From an uncultured Clostridia bacterium (GTDB taxonomy: Bacteria; Bacillota; Clostridia; Oscillospirales; CAG-272): 24,592 nucleotides of DNA. Positions within the stretch are counted from its first letter, which is position 1, and each line of letters opens with the position of its first letter. The position numbers and the translations under genes are program-made. Positions 7,383 to 14,935 of this stretch are shown here, in pieces. The stretch covers positions 1 to 24,592 of the forward strand of contig CALGCW010000225.1 of assembly GCA_937884385.1 (NCBI GenBank), written 5' to 3'. The notes below the pieces were generated by a model. That model was given only the letters and a program-made list of their open reading frames with translations. It did no database searches and was not told the DNA's origin.

Positions 7383-9167
7383 AATGGGTTCAAAGTCGCT
7401 TGCAGGGTGCTTGCAAAGAGGACAGATGAAGTCCTCGGGAAGGGGATCGCCCTCATATACGTATCCGCAAATCTTGCAAACATAGCCCTTCTTACCCTCG
7501 GTCTTAGGCTTGGGCTTGACGTTTGAATGATAGTAGCTGTATGTCATCGTTTCCTTGTCACTCATAACTCGAGCCTCGTCGATAGTGCAGATAAACATAC
7601 CATGTGAGCCGAGGTCAACGTATGTCTCGACCGTCAAGCTCATAAATGAGTTGATATACTGTGTGAGGAAAACAAGTCCGTTGTCACTGCGCAGAGGTGT
7701 TTCGCCAGCGAATTTATCAACATTTCTGCCGCTGGCAAATCCGAATCTTTCAAAAACAGAAAATGGAGCATCAACGGTGAGGCAGTTCACGTTCATTTTT
7801 CCTGTTTGCTTGATAACGTGATGTGAATAATTTGCTTTATTGATCGTTACGGAGATCCTCTTGGGAGAATCACTGACCTGGGCAACTGTATTGACGATAA
7901 GCCCGTTGTCTTTTTTACCGTCGTTGCTTGTGACGACGTAGAGTCCATAGCCAATTTTAAAAAGAGCGGTCATATCGTTTTTATTTGCCGTTTCATCCTG
8001 GCGTGCAAGATACTCTTTGCAAAGCTCATCCGCCATTACGTCAAGCTGTTTGGTGCTATCCTTATTCAATGCGGAGCGAATACTGCAAGTGGTATCGAGA
8101 TAGGTGATATTCTTGCAGGTATCAAGAAGTCCGCGCATAATTCTTGCCGCAGTGGGTGCCCAACTTCCGTTTTCGATAAAGCCCACTGTGCGGTTCTTGA
8201 AGCCACGCTCGGCAAGGTGGTCGATGAACTGACGCATGTACGGGAATATATCGGAATTATAAGTCGTTGTAGCAAGAACAAGCTTGCTATAGCGGAATGC
8301 TGTTGCAACTGCGTAGCTCCATTCGGTCCTTGCGAGATCGAGAGTGATAACTGCGGGGCATCCTTTTGCCTTTAGTTTGTCAGCGAGGGTCATAGCTGCA
8401 CGTTTGGTATTGCCGTAGATGGATGTATAGGCGATAACTATGCCGTCATCCTCGGGCTGATATGATGACCAGATGAAGTATTGTGCAATATAGTGATCAA
8501 GGTCACCGCTGAGAACAGGTCCGTGAAGGGGACAGATGGTTTCAATATCGAGAGACGCGGCTGCTTTTAATACGTTTTGTACCTGCACACCGTATTTGCC
8601 AACGATGCCGATGTAATATCTGCGAGCCTCATCATCCCAGGGCTCGTCTGCGTCAAGTGCGCCGAATTTGCCGAAGGCGTCAGCAGAGAAGAGAATCTTC
8701 TCGGTGCTTTCATAGGTGAACATAACCTCCGGCCAATGTACCATCGGAGCAAAAACAAAACTAAGCTGATGCTTACCCAGCGAGAGTGTTGAGCCATTTT
8801 CAACGGTTATTTTTTTGTTTTCATCGATGCCTCCGAAGAAGTTTTCCATCATAGTGAATGCCTTTGAATTGGATACTATTTTTGCATCTGGGTACGCTTT
8901 AATAAAATTAACTATATTTGCGGAGTGATCGGGCTCCATATGCTGAATTATGAGATAGTCGGGTTTTCTGCTTCCAAGCGCGTTTGCAAGATTGTCAAGC
9001 CATTCGTGTGTGAAATTCACGTCAACCGTATCGAAGACCGCTGTCTTTTCATCGAGAATTACATAGGAATTATAGCTCATTCCGTTGGGAACGAGGTATT
9101 GACCTTCAAAAAGGTCGATCTTGTGGTCATTTACACCAACATATTTTATGTTTTCGCTTATTTTCAT
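7377..9167 (-). CDS. Flavodiiron protein fused to flavin reductase-like and rubredoxin domains
   Basis: Reduces O2 to water and/or NO to N2O at a diiron site in the cytoplasm of anaerobes (family knowledge). The 596-residue protein has four parts. A metallo-beta-lactamase-like domain (1 to about 240) carries the expected diiron ligands H76, E78, D80, H144, D163 and H215, with the motif HMEPDH. A flavodoxin domain (about 243-390) has FMN loop TSIYGNT. A flavin reductase-like split barrel spans about 400-545. A C-terminal rubredoxin-like domain has Cys 564, 567, 582 and 585. Only 14 residues separate the two CxxC pairs, so this is the short-spacer type seen in rubrerythrin. The fusion may let one polypeptide move electrons from NAD(P)H to the diiron site; the order of transfer is an inference. 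The start follows GGAGG by 5 nt. It lies 20 nt after the VanY-like gene. Symbols such as fprA are used for shorter relatives, so none is assigned. Confidence 0.93.
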   Translation of the reverse strand: MKISENIKYVGVNDHKIDLFEGQYLVPNGMSYNSYVILDEKTAVFDTVDVNFTHEWLDNLANALGSRKPDYLIIQHMEPDHSANIVNFIKAYPDAKIVSNSKAFTMMENFFGGIDENKKITVENGSTLSLGKHQLSFVFAPMVHWPEVMFTYESTEKILFSADAFGKFGALDADEPWDDEARRYYIGIVGKYGVQVQNVLKAAASLDIETICPLHGPVLSGDLDHYIAQYFIWSSYQPEDDGIVIAYTSIYGNTKRAAMTLADKLKAKGCPAVITLDLARTEWSYAVATAFRYSKLVLATTTYNSDIFPYMRQFIDHLAERGFKNRTVGFIENGSWAPTAARIMRGLLDTCKNITYLDTTCSIRSALNKDSTKQLDVMADELCKEYLARQDETANKNDMTALFKIGYGLYVVTSNDGKKDNGLIVNTVAQVSDSPKRISVTINKANYSHHVIKQTGKMNVNCLTVDAPFSVFERFGFASGRNVDKFAGETPLRSDNGLVFLTQYINSFMSLTVETYVDLGSHGMFICTIDEARVMSDKETMTYSYYHSNVKPKPKTEGKKGYVCKICGYVYEGDPLPEDFICPLCKHPASDFEPIK

Positions 9168-9187
9168 TGTTTCCTCCTTTATGGGTG

Positions 9188-10432
9188 TTAATTATTGTCA
9201 AAGGTTTCGAGATACTCTTCGTAGCATAGACCAGTTTGGTGCATAACTGCTGCTACTTCGAGTCCTACAAAGCGATAATGCCAGGATTCGTAGGAATAGC
9301 CCGTTATCGCAACCTTGTCCTCGGGATATCTGAGCACGAATCCGTATTTCCAAGAGTTTTCGATGAGCCAAATATAGGCATCGGTCTCTGCAAATCCGAT
9401 ATCATCGGTATATGAACCCTCGTATCCGTAGTTTTCAAGCTCCTTCATTGCAGGAGTCATAAAGTCGACGCAAAGTCCCGTTTGATGCTCGCTCTTTCCG
9501 GGCTCGGATGAATAGGTGAGAACGAGCTCCTTCGCCTCTTCATAGGTCAGAGAGCTGTTTTTAGACATTTCTTTATCAATGTAATTGTTAAAAAGCTGCT
9601 CTTGTGCGGCATACCTTCTGTATGCGCTGGTGACAAAAATATCGTCAATACCGAGGGCGAACATATCGTTCATCATTGCTTGAAGTGCGTAAAGAGCAGT
9701 TCTGTAGAGATAGATGGTATCGGGCTTCCTGTACTTGGCGGGGATCTCAAGAAGGGAATCCTTGTCCTCAGGGAAGCTCTCACCAACGGGATTTTGCTTG
9801 TTTACAAGAGTCTGGATGTATGCATCCTTTGAATTGATGTATTCGAGAAATTCGGATACGTCAGTTTCATATTCAATATTAAGGTTATCCTTTGCTATCA
9901 TATAAATCGCTTTACCGTTTTTTTTGACGGTTGTTTGGTTGTTTTCGCAAGAGATCTCTATACCACTCATAACGAGTTCAATTGTGGATATGGGAATGAG
10001 GCAGTAGCCGTCCTTTATGCTTGCTGTAGCGGGCATCTGTACCTCAATTCCGTTTACTGTGGCGATATTGCTATCGTGACTTAAGGTTATGCTCGTTGAA
10101 TTGAAGCTGAATGTCATGCTTGAGAAGAATGCCTGCTTTGCGAGTCCGCAATAGTCGGCAAGGGCATTCATATCAAGGTACTGTACATTATCAATGACCG
10201 CCAAATCGTCCTTCATTCTTTGCTCGGTATCACCAAAATAGTAGGAAACATAGCGGCTGTCGTTGGTCTCAATAAGTGCAGCCGTGAAAAATAGCAGGGA
10301 TGCTGCAAGCAGTGTGGCAATTATACAAAGTATGAGCTTAACTCTGCTTTTTTGCTCATTTTCTGCGACCTCGATATAGAGATTTCTTCGTATCTTTCTA
10401 TATATACTTAACTTTTTGCTTTCTTTTTTCAT
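9188..10432 (-). CDS. Membrane-anchored VanY-like D-Ala-D-Ala carboxypeptidase
   Basis: Predicted LAS-family zinc peptidase that trims D-alanine from peptidoglycan stem peptides outside the membrane. It has 414 residues: a basic cytoplasmic tail (1-30), one transmembrane segment (about 32-54), and an extracytoplasmic region of about 160 residues resembling the copper-amine-oxidase-N/stalk-type domains of clostridial surface enzymes (weak). The VanY domain runs from about residue 235. Catalytic motifs are intact: SEHQTGLCVDF with zinc ligands H316 and D323, and ESWHYRF with E382 and H385. The start follows AGGGA, which overlaps the stop of mnmM. The stop-to-start gap is only 8 nt, so the two are probably translationally coupled. 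Nothing nearby (vanA, vanX) suggests glycopeptide resistance, so a housekeeping cell-wall role is more likely. Confidence 0.88.
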   Translation of the reverse strand: MKKESKKLSIYRKIRRNLYIEVAENEQKSRVKLILCIIATLLAASLLFFTAALIETNDSRYVSYYFGDTEQRMKDDLAVIDNVQYLDMNALADYCGLAKQAFFSSMTFSFNSTSITLSHDSNIATVNGIEVQMPATASIKDGYCLIPISTIELVMSGIEISCENNQTTVKKNGKAIYMIAKDNLNIEYETDVSEFLEYINSKDAYIQTLVNKQNPVGESFPEDKDSLLEIPAKYRKPDTIYLYRTALYALQAMMNDMFALGIDDIFVTSAYRRYAAQEQLFNNYIDKEMSKNSSLTYEEAKELVLTYSSEPGKSEHQTGLCVDFMTPAMKELENYGYEGSYTDDIGFAETDAYIWLIENSWKYGFVLRYPEDKVAITGYSYESWHYRFVGLEVAAVMHQTGLCYEEYLETFDNN

Positions 10433-10440
10433 CTGAATCC

Positions 10441-10992
10441 CTATTTAGTTTCAATCATCATAAAATATGGCGAGGTGGGTGAATTGATTATCTGCACCTT
10501 TGTACAGCATACCTTAAAGCGTGAGAGGGTGGAGAGATATTCGGTTATCTCACGTCCTTCTGCATCTCCCTCGGGGTGCCCAGGGTAAACCGCGATAAGG
10601 AGGATGGAATCCCCACCGAGAAGCTCGATTGCCGCCTCGATCGCGGGAAGGGTGGTTGCGCGCATCGTGGTGATGGACTTGTCACCGCCCGGAAGATAGC
10701 CAAGGTTGAACATTCCTGCTTTTATTGGCTCTTTAACGTAGCTTTTGACGTTGTGGTGGCTATCGTGGATGAGCGTATAGTTATTGGGGCAACCTGCCGC
10801 TGCGAGGTTCTTGCGGGTTGATTCAACTGCGCTTGCCTGAATGTCAAAGGCATATACTTTGCCGCTCTCGCCCACGGTTTTGGACAAAAATTCGGTGTCG
10901 TGTCCGTTTCCCATTGTAAAATCGACCGCAGTATCACCCTCATGTAGGTGCTCAAGTATAAATTTTTTATGTAAGTCAAGTAATTCTATCAC
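10441..10992 (-). CDS. mnmM: tRNA mnm5s2U-type methyltransferase, MnmM/YtqB family
   Basis: SAM-dependent methyltransferase of 183 residues, the family long annotated as rRNA methylase and represented by Bacillus YtqB, now called MnmM. That enzyme methylates the aminomethyl group of nm5s2U at the tRNA wobble position (family knowledge). Motif I is DFTMGNGHDTEFL (24-36), the ribose-binding acidic residue is D50, and the family signature NLGYLPGGDK is at 96-105. The start is GTG. Its ribosome site is weak: AAGGA lies about 14 nt upstream and no better in-frame start is seen, so the start is less certain than the identity. It is the first gene of a probable operon with the VanY-like peptidase and the flavodiiron protein. 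Confidence 0.88.
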   Translation of the reverse strand: MIELLDLHKKFILEHLHEGDTAVDFTMGNGHDTEFLSKTVGESGKVYAFDIQASAVESTRKNLAAAGCPNNYTLIHDSHHNVKSYVKEPIKAGMFNLGYLPGGDKSITTMRATTLPAIEAAIELLGGDSILLIAVYPGHPEGDAEGREITEYLSTLSRFKVCCTKVQIINSPTSPYFMMIETK

Positions 10993-11022
10993 TATTATGT
11001 ACCGTTTCCTTATGTAAAACTA

Positions 11023-11051
11023 TTGAAAAGTATATTTTTTTATGATACAAT
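11023..11051 (+). promoter_or_regulatory. Sigma-A promoter for the DNA glycosylase gene
   Basis: TTGAAA (11023-11028), a 17-bp spacer and TACAAT (11046-11051). The predicted start is near 11058, about 42 nt before the ATG at 11100. It is interleaved with the minus-strand mnmM promoter. Confidence 0.75.
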
Positions 11052-11052
11052 A

Positions 11053-11081
11053 ATTATATAATATTTTTTGATATAAAGCAA
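11053..11081 (-). promoter_or_regulatory. Sigma-A promoter for the mnmM operon
   Basis: On the minus strand TTGCTT (11081-11076), a 17-bp spacer and TATAAT (11058-11053). The -10 lies 1 bp from the -10 of the opposing promoter, and each promoter's -35 lies within the other's transcribed leader. Polymerase should not be able to occupy both at once. Confidence 0.65.
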
Positions 11082-11099
11082 GAGTTTCAGGAGAAAATA

Positions 11100-12008
11100 A
11101 TGAGGATTTTTTACGAAAACGTATCCACGGAATACGATGATCTTATCCCACACGTGAGGATTAAATACAAGGGTGCATACGATCTTGATAAGACACTTGA
11201 TTGCGGTCAGGCATTCCGTTGGGAAAGGGTCGGGAGCACAAAGCACGAAACCGAGTGGCTGGGCGTTGCATACGGAAGGCTTATTTCAATCGCACAAGAC
11301 GGAGATGAGCTCATTCTCTACAATGTGACGGCAGATGAATTCCATAGCCTTTGGTGTCACTATTTTGCGCTCGACGAGGACTATGATGCAATAGATGCCG
11401 AGTTGCTTTGTAATTGTGACAATCCTATCTTCAAAGAGGCTCTTGAGATGGGCAGGGGAATCAGGATTCTCCATCAAGAGCCGTGGGAAGCGATCTGCTC
11501 GTTTATTATTTCGCAGAATAACAACATTCCAAGAATAAAGAAGATAATCGATGCACTTTGTGAGTCGCTCGGCTCACCGATTGATGCGATCTTTATGGAC
11601 GAGCACGGTGCAAAGGATATAATGTATTATTCTTTTCCCACAGCAAAGGCGATTTTCTTTGCCGGTGAGGACTATATCTTCTCACTTAAGACGGGTTTTC
11701 GCGCAAAATACATAATAGATGCAGCGCAAAAGTGGATGACTGACGAGATTAACGAGGATGAACTGAAGAGTATTGAAAAGCTTGAGGATGCGCTAGCCTA
11801 TCTTTGCAGAGTGAAGGGAATTGGTCTTAAGGTTGCCTCGTGCGCACTTCTGTTTGGCTTTGAAAGGCACGATCCTTTTCCCGTGGACGTGTGGATGAAG
11901 CGCGTGCTCGCCAAATATTTCGATAAGGATTTCGATCCCAAAAGCTTCGGCAAATATGCAGGCGTTGCCCAACAGTATTTGTTCGATTATGAGAGAAACC
12001 ACTCATAG
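11100..12008 (+). CDS. 8-oxoguanine DNA glycosylase, OGG1-type HhH-GPD protein
   Basis: A base-excision repair enzyme that removes 8-oxoguanine opposite cytosine and nicks the abasic site. The 302-residue protein has the OGG1-like N-terminal domain (about 1-110, with LDCGQAFRW) and the helical HhH-GPD domain. The segment SQNNNIPRI (138-146) matches the NNN motif by which OGG1 recognises cytosine. The hairpin and active site VKGIGLKVASCALLFGF ... PVDVW contain the expected catalytic Lys244 and Asp263. AGGAGA lies 5 nt before the ATG. It is the eukaryote-like OGG1 family present in some clostridia, rather than MutM, judged from these motifs. It is transcribed divergently from mnmM; the next gene has its own promoter. 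Confidence 0.9.
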   Translation: MRIFYENVSTEYDDLIPHVRIKYKGAYDLDKTLDCGQAFRWERVGSTKHETEWLGVAYGRLISIAQDGDELILYNVTADEFHSLWCHYFALDEDYDAIDAELLCNCDNPIFKEALEMGRGIRILHQEPWEAICSFIISQNNNIPRIKKIIDALCESLGSPIDAIFMDEHGAKDIMYYSFPTAKAIFFAGEDYIFSLKTGFRAKYIIDAAQKWMTDEINEDELKSIEKLEDALAYLCRVKGIGLKVASCALLFGFERHDPFPVDVWMKRVLAKYFDKDFDPKSFGKYAGVAQQYLFDYERNHS

Positions 12009-12015
12009 TAAAAGC

Positions 12016-12045
12016 TTGACAAATACACACTTGTGATGATGTAAT
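12016..12045 (+). promoter_or_regulatory. Sigma-A promoter of the lipoprotein gene
   Basis: TTGACA (12016-12021), an 18-bp spacer and TGTAAT (12040-12045). The predicted start is near 12052, at the left edge of an inverted repeat. A TATAAT at 12101-12106 has no -35 at usable distance. Confidence 0.6.
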
Positions 12046-12051
12046 CAAAAT

Positions 12052-12069
12052 TTGAAGCAAATGCTTCAA
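12052..12069. repeat. Inverted repeat, possible operator
   Basis: TTGAAGCA, 2 nt, TGCTTCAA: a perfect 8-bp inverted repeat just downstream of the promoter at 12016-12045. Its position over the likely transcription start would suit a repressor site. It is not followed by a T run, so it is not a clear terminator. Confidence 0.6.
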
Positions 12070-12125
12070 TTAATTACACTTTTTTGAAAATTTATTGACT
12101 TATAATTATGAAAGGAAGTGAATTT

Positions 12126-13091
12126 ATGAAAAAGGTTTTTGCTATGCTATTACTTATCTCTGTTGGTGTTTGTATGCTTACAGGCTGTGACTTGCTTGGT
12201 CATTATTACAGTGTTACGGTGACGGGGTCTTCCGACGTCCTATACAAGAAGCCTCTGCCTATATACAGGGCAGGTGATGAGGTGGAGATAAGGACTCACA
12301 TTCTTATGGACGCAGGAACGTATGTATACGTTAACGGCGAGGAGATCAACGGCGAATTTAATGAAGATTTTGATTGTTGGAGCTTTAGATTCATAATGCC
12401 CGAGGAAGACGTAGTTATTCACATAACGCACGATCAATTTTACGGTAAGGATGAATATAGCTTTAAAGAGCTGTATTGGTTTGCGAATGATAACGTTGAG
12501 GACCGCGTGACAGAGATATGTATCGAAAGATACGATAGAACCTCGGAAAACGGCTTTGTTGTCAAAGAGTATTCTTCCGATCAAAAGGATATTGACAGGT
12601 TTTTGACGCTTTTCGATCAGGTAATGATAAAGGTTGACGAACCGATCGGAGATACTGTTTCCTCTACAAGCTATATTTTTATTGCTGACGGCTCTCCCTA
12701 TGCTCAGGTCGGATTTGTTGACGGATATCTTTGGTGGAACGACTTTTCGTCATATCAGATATTCAAATTTAAGGATGAGAGCTATTCGTTGCCGTTTATT
12801 GAAGAACCCGAAAAGGTGCTCTATTCTTTCAAATATGACGGCAGAAGCAGCGACGTCAAGAGATATGACGATGATACGTTCAGCCTTCGATATACGATGA
12901 TCGGAGAGGTAGAATTTGCTCCTTATGAGGGTGAAGAGATTGATATCGACTCACCGTTCTATTTGGATAGCAGGTACGGTAAGATCAACTTGCTGACTTC
13001 CACAGTGTTTGAACTTAACGGAGGGTATTACGAAATAATCAATAATTCGGCATATTGGGCGTATAATTATTTAGATTTGAATAATAAATAA
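12126..13091 (+). CDS. Lipoprotein of unknown function
   Basis: Predicted 321-residue lipoprotein; family not recognised. The ATG at 12126 follows AGGAAG (12112-12117) by 8 nt and opens a good signal peptide with lipobox LTGC. An in-frame ATG at 12108 would bury that ribosome site. Residues about 28-105 read like a small beta domain of the kind repeated in clostridial surface proteins (YSVTVTG, YRAGDEVEI, YVNGEEINGEF, FIMPEEDVVIHI), resembling InlB/Listeria-Bacteroides-type repeats. The remaining 215 residues are rich in aromatic and acidic residues and show no motif I know. It lacks the Cys3-His repeats of the array at 2024-7309. It appears monocistronic, with its own promoter, an adjacent inverted repeat and a strong terminator. 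Confidence 0.75.
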   Translation: MKKVFAMLLLISVGVCMLTGCDLLGHYYSVTVTGSSDVLYKKPLPIYRAGDEVEIRTHILMDAGTYVYVNGEEINGEFNEDFDCWSFRFIMPEEDVVIHITHDQFYGKDEYSFKELYWFANDNVEDRVTEICIERYDRTSENGFVVKEYSSDQKDIDRFLTLFDQVMIKVDEPIGDTVSSTSYIFIADGSPYAQVGFVDGYLWWNDFSSYQIFKFKDESYSLPFIEEPEKVLYSFKYDGRSSDVKRYDDDTFSLRYTMIGEVEFAPYEGEEIDIDSPFYLDSRYGKINLLTSTVFELNGGYYEIINNSAYWAYNYLDLNNK

Positions 13092-13095
13092 AACA

Positions 13096-13125
13096 AAAAC
13101 AGGACACGATTTCGTGTCCTGTTTT
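13096..13125. terminator. Bidirectional terminator
   Basis: A perfect 14-bp stem (13096-13109 with 13112-13125), A-rich on the left and T-rich on the right. It can end both the plus-strand lipoprotein transcript and the minus-strand rplJ-rplL transcript. Confidence 0.9.
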
Positions 13126-13161
13126 GTACAGCAAGTAAAAAAGTTCTGAGTAGAAACTAAA

Positions 13162-13533
13162 TTATTTAATTTCAACTGTTGCACCGGCTGCAACAAGAGC
13201 TTCCTTGATTTTTTCAGCTTCGTCCTTGGAAACGCCTTCCTTAAGTGTCTTGGGAGCTGCTTCAACAAGATCCTTAGCGTCCTTAAGACCAAGACCTGTG
13301 AGCTCACGAACAACCTTGATAACGTCGAGCTTCTTAGCACCGAAGGATGCAAGAACAACGTCAAATTCTGTCTTCTCTTCAACTGCAGCAGCAGGAGCAG
13401 CAACACCAACAGCAGCAACGGGAGCAGCGGATACGCCGAATTCTTCCTCAACTGCCTTTACGAGTTCGTTCAACTCAAGAATAGTCAAACCTTTAATTGT
13501 TTCAACAATAGCTGTAATCTTTTCGTTAGCCAT
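13162..13533 (-). CDS. rplL: 50S ribosomal protein L7/L12
   Basis: The acidic stalk protein of the large ribosomal subunit; dimers bind L10 and recruit translational GTPases. The 123-residue product has the N-terminal dimerisation helices (about 1-33), an Ala/Val-rich flexible hinge (AAPVAAVGVAAPAAA), and the conserved C-terminal domain with EKTEFDVVL, KKLDVIKVVRELTGLGLKDA and EAAPKTLKEG. The start MANEKI follows GGAGGA by 7 nt; an upstream in-frame start would include that ribosome site. It lies about 80 nt after rplJ in the same transcript. rplK and rplA, the usual upstream partners, are not in this window; the promoter is directly before rplJ. Confidence 0.97.
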   Translation of the reverse strand: MANEKITAIVETIKGLTILELNELVKAVEEEFGVSAAPVAAVGVAAPAAAVEEKTEFDVVLASFGAKKLDVIKVVRELTGLGLKDAKDLVEAAPKTLKEGVSKDEAEKIKEALVAAGATVEIK

Positions 13534-13613
13534 TTTTAAATCCTCCAAAATTCAATAAAAAATTTTTAGTGTTTATTATGCGATTTTTTCACGCGATGAG
13601 TTTTGTTTGCAGA

Positions 13614-14150
13614 TTATTCTGCAGCGGGAGCTTCTTCTGCGGGAGCAGGAGCGCCTTCTCCGTCCTTGTCGATAATTGCCTGGATTGCATATGCAAAGCC
13701 GTAAAGAGGGCTCTGAATGCTTCCAAGGAATTTCGCAATGAGTACATCTCTTGAGGGAATGTCAGCGAGCTCATTAACCGTAGCTTCATTAACTACAGCG
13801 CCGTCAACGTAACCTGCAAGAATCTGGAATGACTTAACCTTGTCAGCATACTTCTTAAGGATCTTTGCGGGAGCAACCGCATCTTCCTTGGAAATAGCAA
13901 TAGCAGTCATACCAGTAAGGTACTGCTTCATTTCGCCGAAGCCTGCTTCTTCGCAAGCTCTGCCTGTAAGGGAGTTCTTAACTACCTTATAGTCAACGCC
14001 AGCCTCACGGAGTTCCTTACGCATTGCTGTATCAGCATCAACTGTGATACCCTGGTAATTAACAAGAACACCGGAAACAGATTCTTTGATCTGAGCAGAA
14101 AGTTCAGCAACAACCTGTTGCTTCTTTTCAAGTATTACTTTACTTGGCAT
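13614..14150 (-). CDS. rplJ: 50S ribosomal protein L10
   Basis: Base of the ribosomal stalk; binds 23S rRNA and several L7/L12 dimers. The 178-residue protein starts MPSKVILEKKQ, shows the conserved region YKVVKNSLTGRA and ends with a helix for L7/L12 followed by an Ala/Pro/Glu-rich tail. The ATG at 14150 follows GGAGGAAA by 6 nt; longer in-frame versions would begin inside the regulatory leader. The gene is preceded by an L10 leader with an attenuator, implying feedback control by the L10-L7/L12 complex, and is followed by rplL. Confidence 0.97.
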   Translation of the reverse strand: MPSKVILEKKQQVVAELSAQIKESVSGVLVNYQGITVDADTAMRKELREAGVDYKVVKNSLTGRACEEAGFGEMKQYLTGMTAIAISKEDAVAPAKILKKYADKVKSFQILAGYVDGAVVNEATVNELADIPSRDVLIAKFLGSIQSPLYGFAYAIQAIIDKDGEGAPAPAEEAPAAE

Positions 14151-14164
14151 TTTACTTTCCTCCT

Positions 14165-14310
14165 GTAATAATAACGAATGTAATAAAAAAATCCTTCCAT
14201 AAAGGCATAGCACCCCAAGGAAAGACTTACAATAATACAATATTAAAGTATAAAATCTTCCTCGGCAGGAGAGCTTGCGCCTTTACCGGAACCTGCTGTC
14301 TTTGGATAAC
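14165..14310 (-). ncRNA. Ribosomal protein L10 leader with attenuator
   Basis: On the minus strand, the leader between the promoter and rplJ contains the conserved elements of the Firmicutes L10 leader: ATCCAAAGACAGCAGGT (about 14305-14289) and CCTGCCGAGGA (about 14270-14260), which pair around CAGG/CCTG. Nearer the gene, GTCTTTCC (14226-14219) pairs with GGAAGGAT (14198-14191) and is followed by a run of U (14190-14184). That forms an intrinsic terminator about 35 nt before the L10 start codon. Binding of L10-L7/L12 to the conserved part is known to control expression in this family; use of the terminator is an inference from this layout. Confidence 0.88.
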
Positions 14311-14316
14311 ACAAGT

Positions 14317-14344
14317 ATTATATCATATTTTTCATATTTGTCAA
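14317..14344 (-). promoter_or_regulatory. Sigma-A promoter of rplJ-rplL
   Basis: On the minus strand, consensus TTGACA (14344-14339), a 16-bp spacer and consensus TATAAT (14322-14317). The predicted start is near 14310, just before the L10 leader elements. Two perfect hexamers fit a highly expressed ribosomal operon. Confidence 0.9.
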
Positions 14345-14868
14345 TAGTTTTTTTGAAAATATTTTATACTTTTTTGTTGCTAATGATATATGAAGTAAAA
14401 CTTAAAATTTTGATTTAGCGGGAGTTACTTTACTTAAAAGGTGTTACTCGCGTAAATTTTCGATAATTCACGGGTGAATTATCGGTTTTGAAATCCCAAT
14501 ATCATCCTTACACGTGAGCGTGACGTCATGGTGCGCGTACAATTCAACAAAAATTTAGAGTGATAGTGGCGCACCGAACAAACTCACCTCGCGGTTTTGA
14601 TAACCGCGTTTTGCAAGCAAAAACGGTGGTTTGTCTGAAATTCTGTGAGTTGCTTTCAAAACTACGAAAATCAATCACAAGTGATTGATTTTCTGAAATT
14701 TACTACTGCTGAATGAAGCCGTTTTATGAAACTTTTCGGCTACGTACAAAAGCAGCAAATCAAAGATTTTCGAACTGCCTGCCAACAGTGAGAAAATCGT
14801 TTTGTTCCGCTTGCGGAACGATTTGCGCGGAGTTTTGCTGCGAAGCTCTCCAAAAATCTTTTTGGTTC

Positions 14869-14930
14869 TTTTTCTTGAAAAAGAACATATTCTTTACTTT
14901 GTAACTTCTCCCTGATAAATCCTAATTCAG
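14869..14930 (+). repeat. Dispersed intergenic repeat, copy 1
   Basis: A segment of about 60 nt with the core AAAAAGAACAT, then CTTTGTAACTTCTC and ATAAATCC, closely matching 21968-22026 in the same orientation. It forms the right part of the hairpin-dense block. Confidence 0.7.
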
Positions 14931-14935
14931 CGGCA

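Noticed and set aside
9188..10432. Vancomycin resistance determinant
   Set aside because: Only a VanY-like peptidase is present, without vanH, vanA, vanX or a vanRS pair; such peptidases are common housekeeping enzymes.
12101..12106. TATAAT as promoter directly before the lipoprotein start
   Set aside because: The only -35-like hexamer nearby (TTGAAA at 12084-12089) is 11 bp away, too close; transcripts would also start inside the gene.
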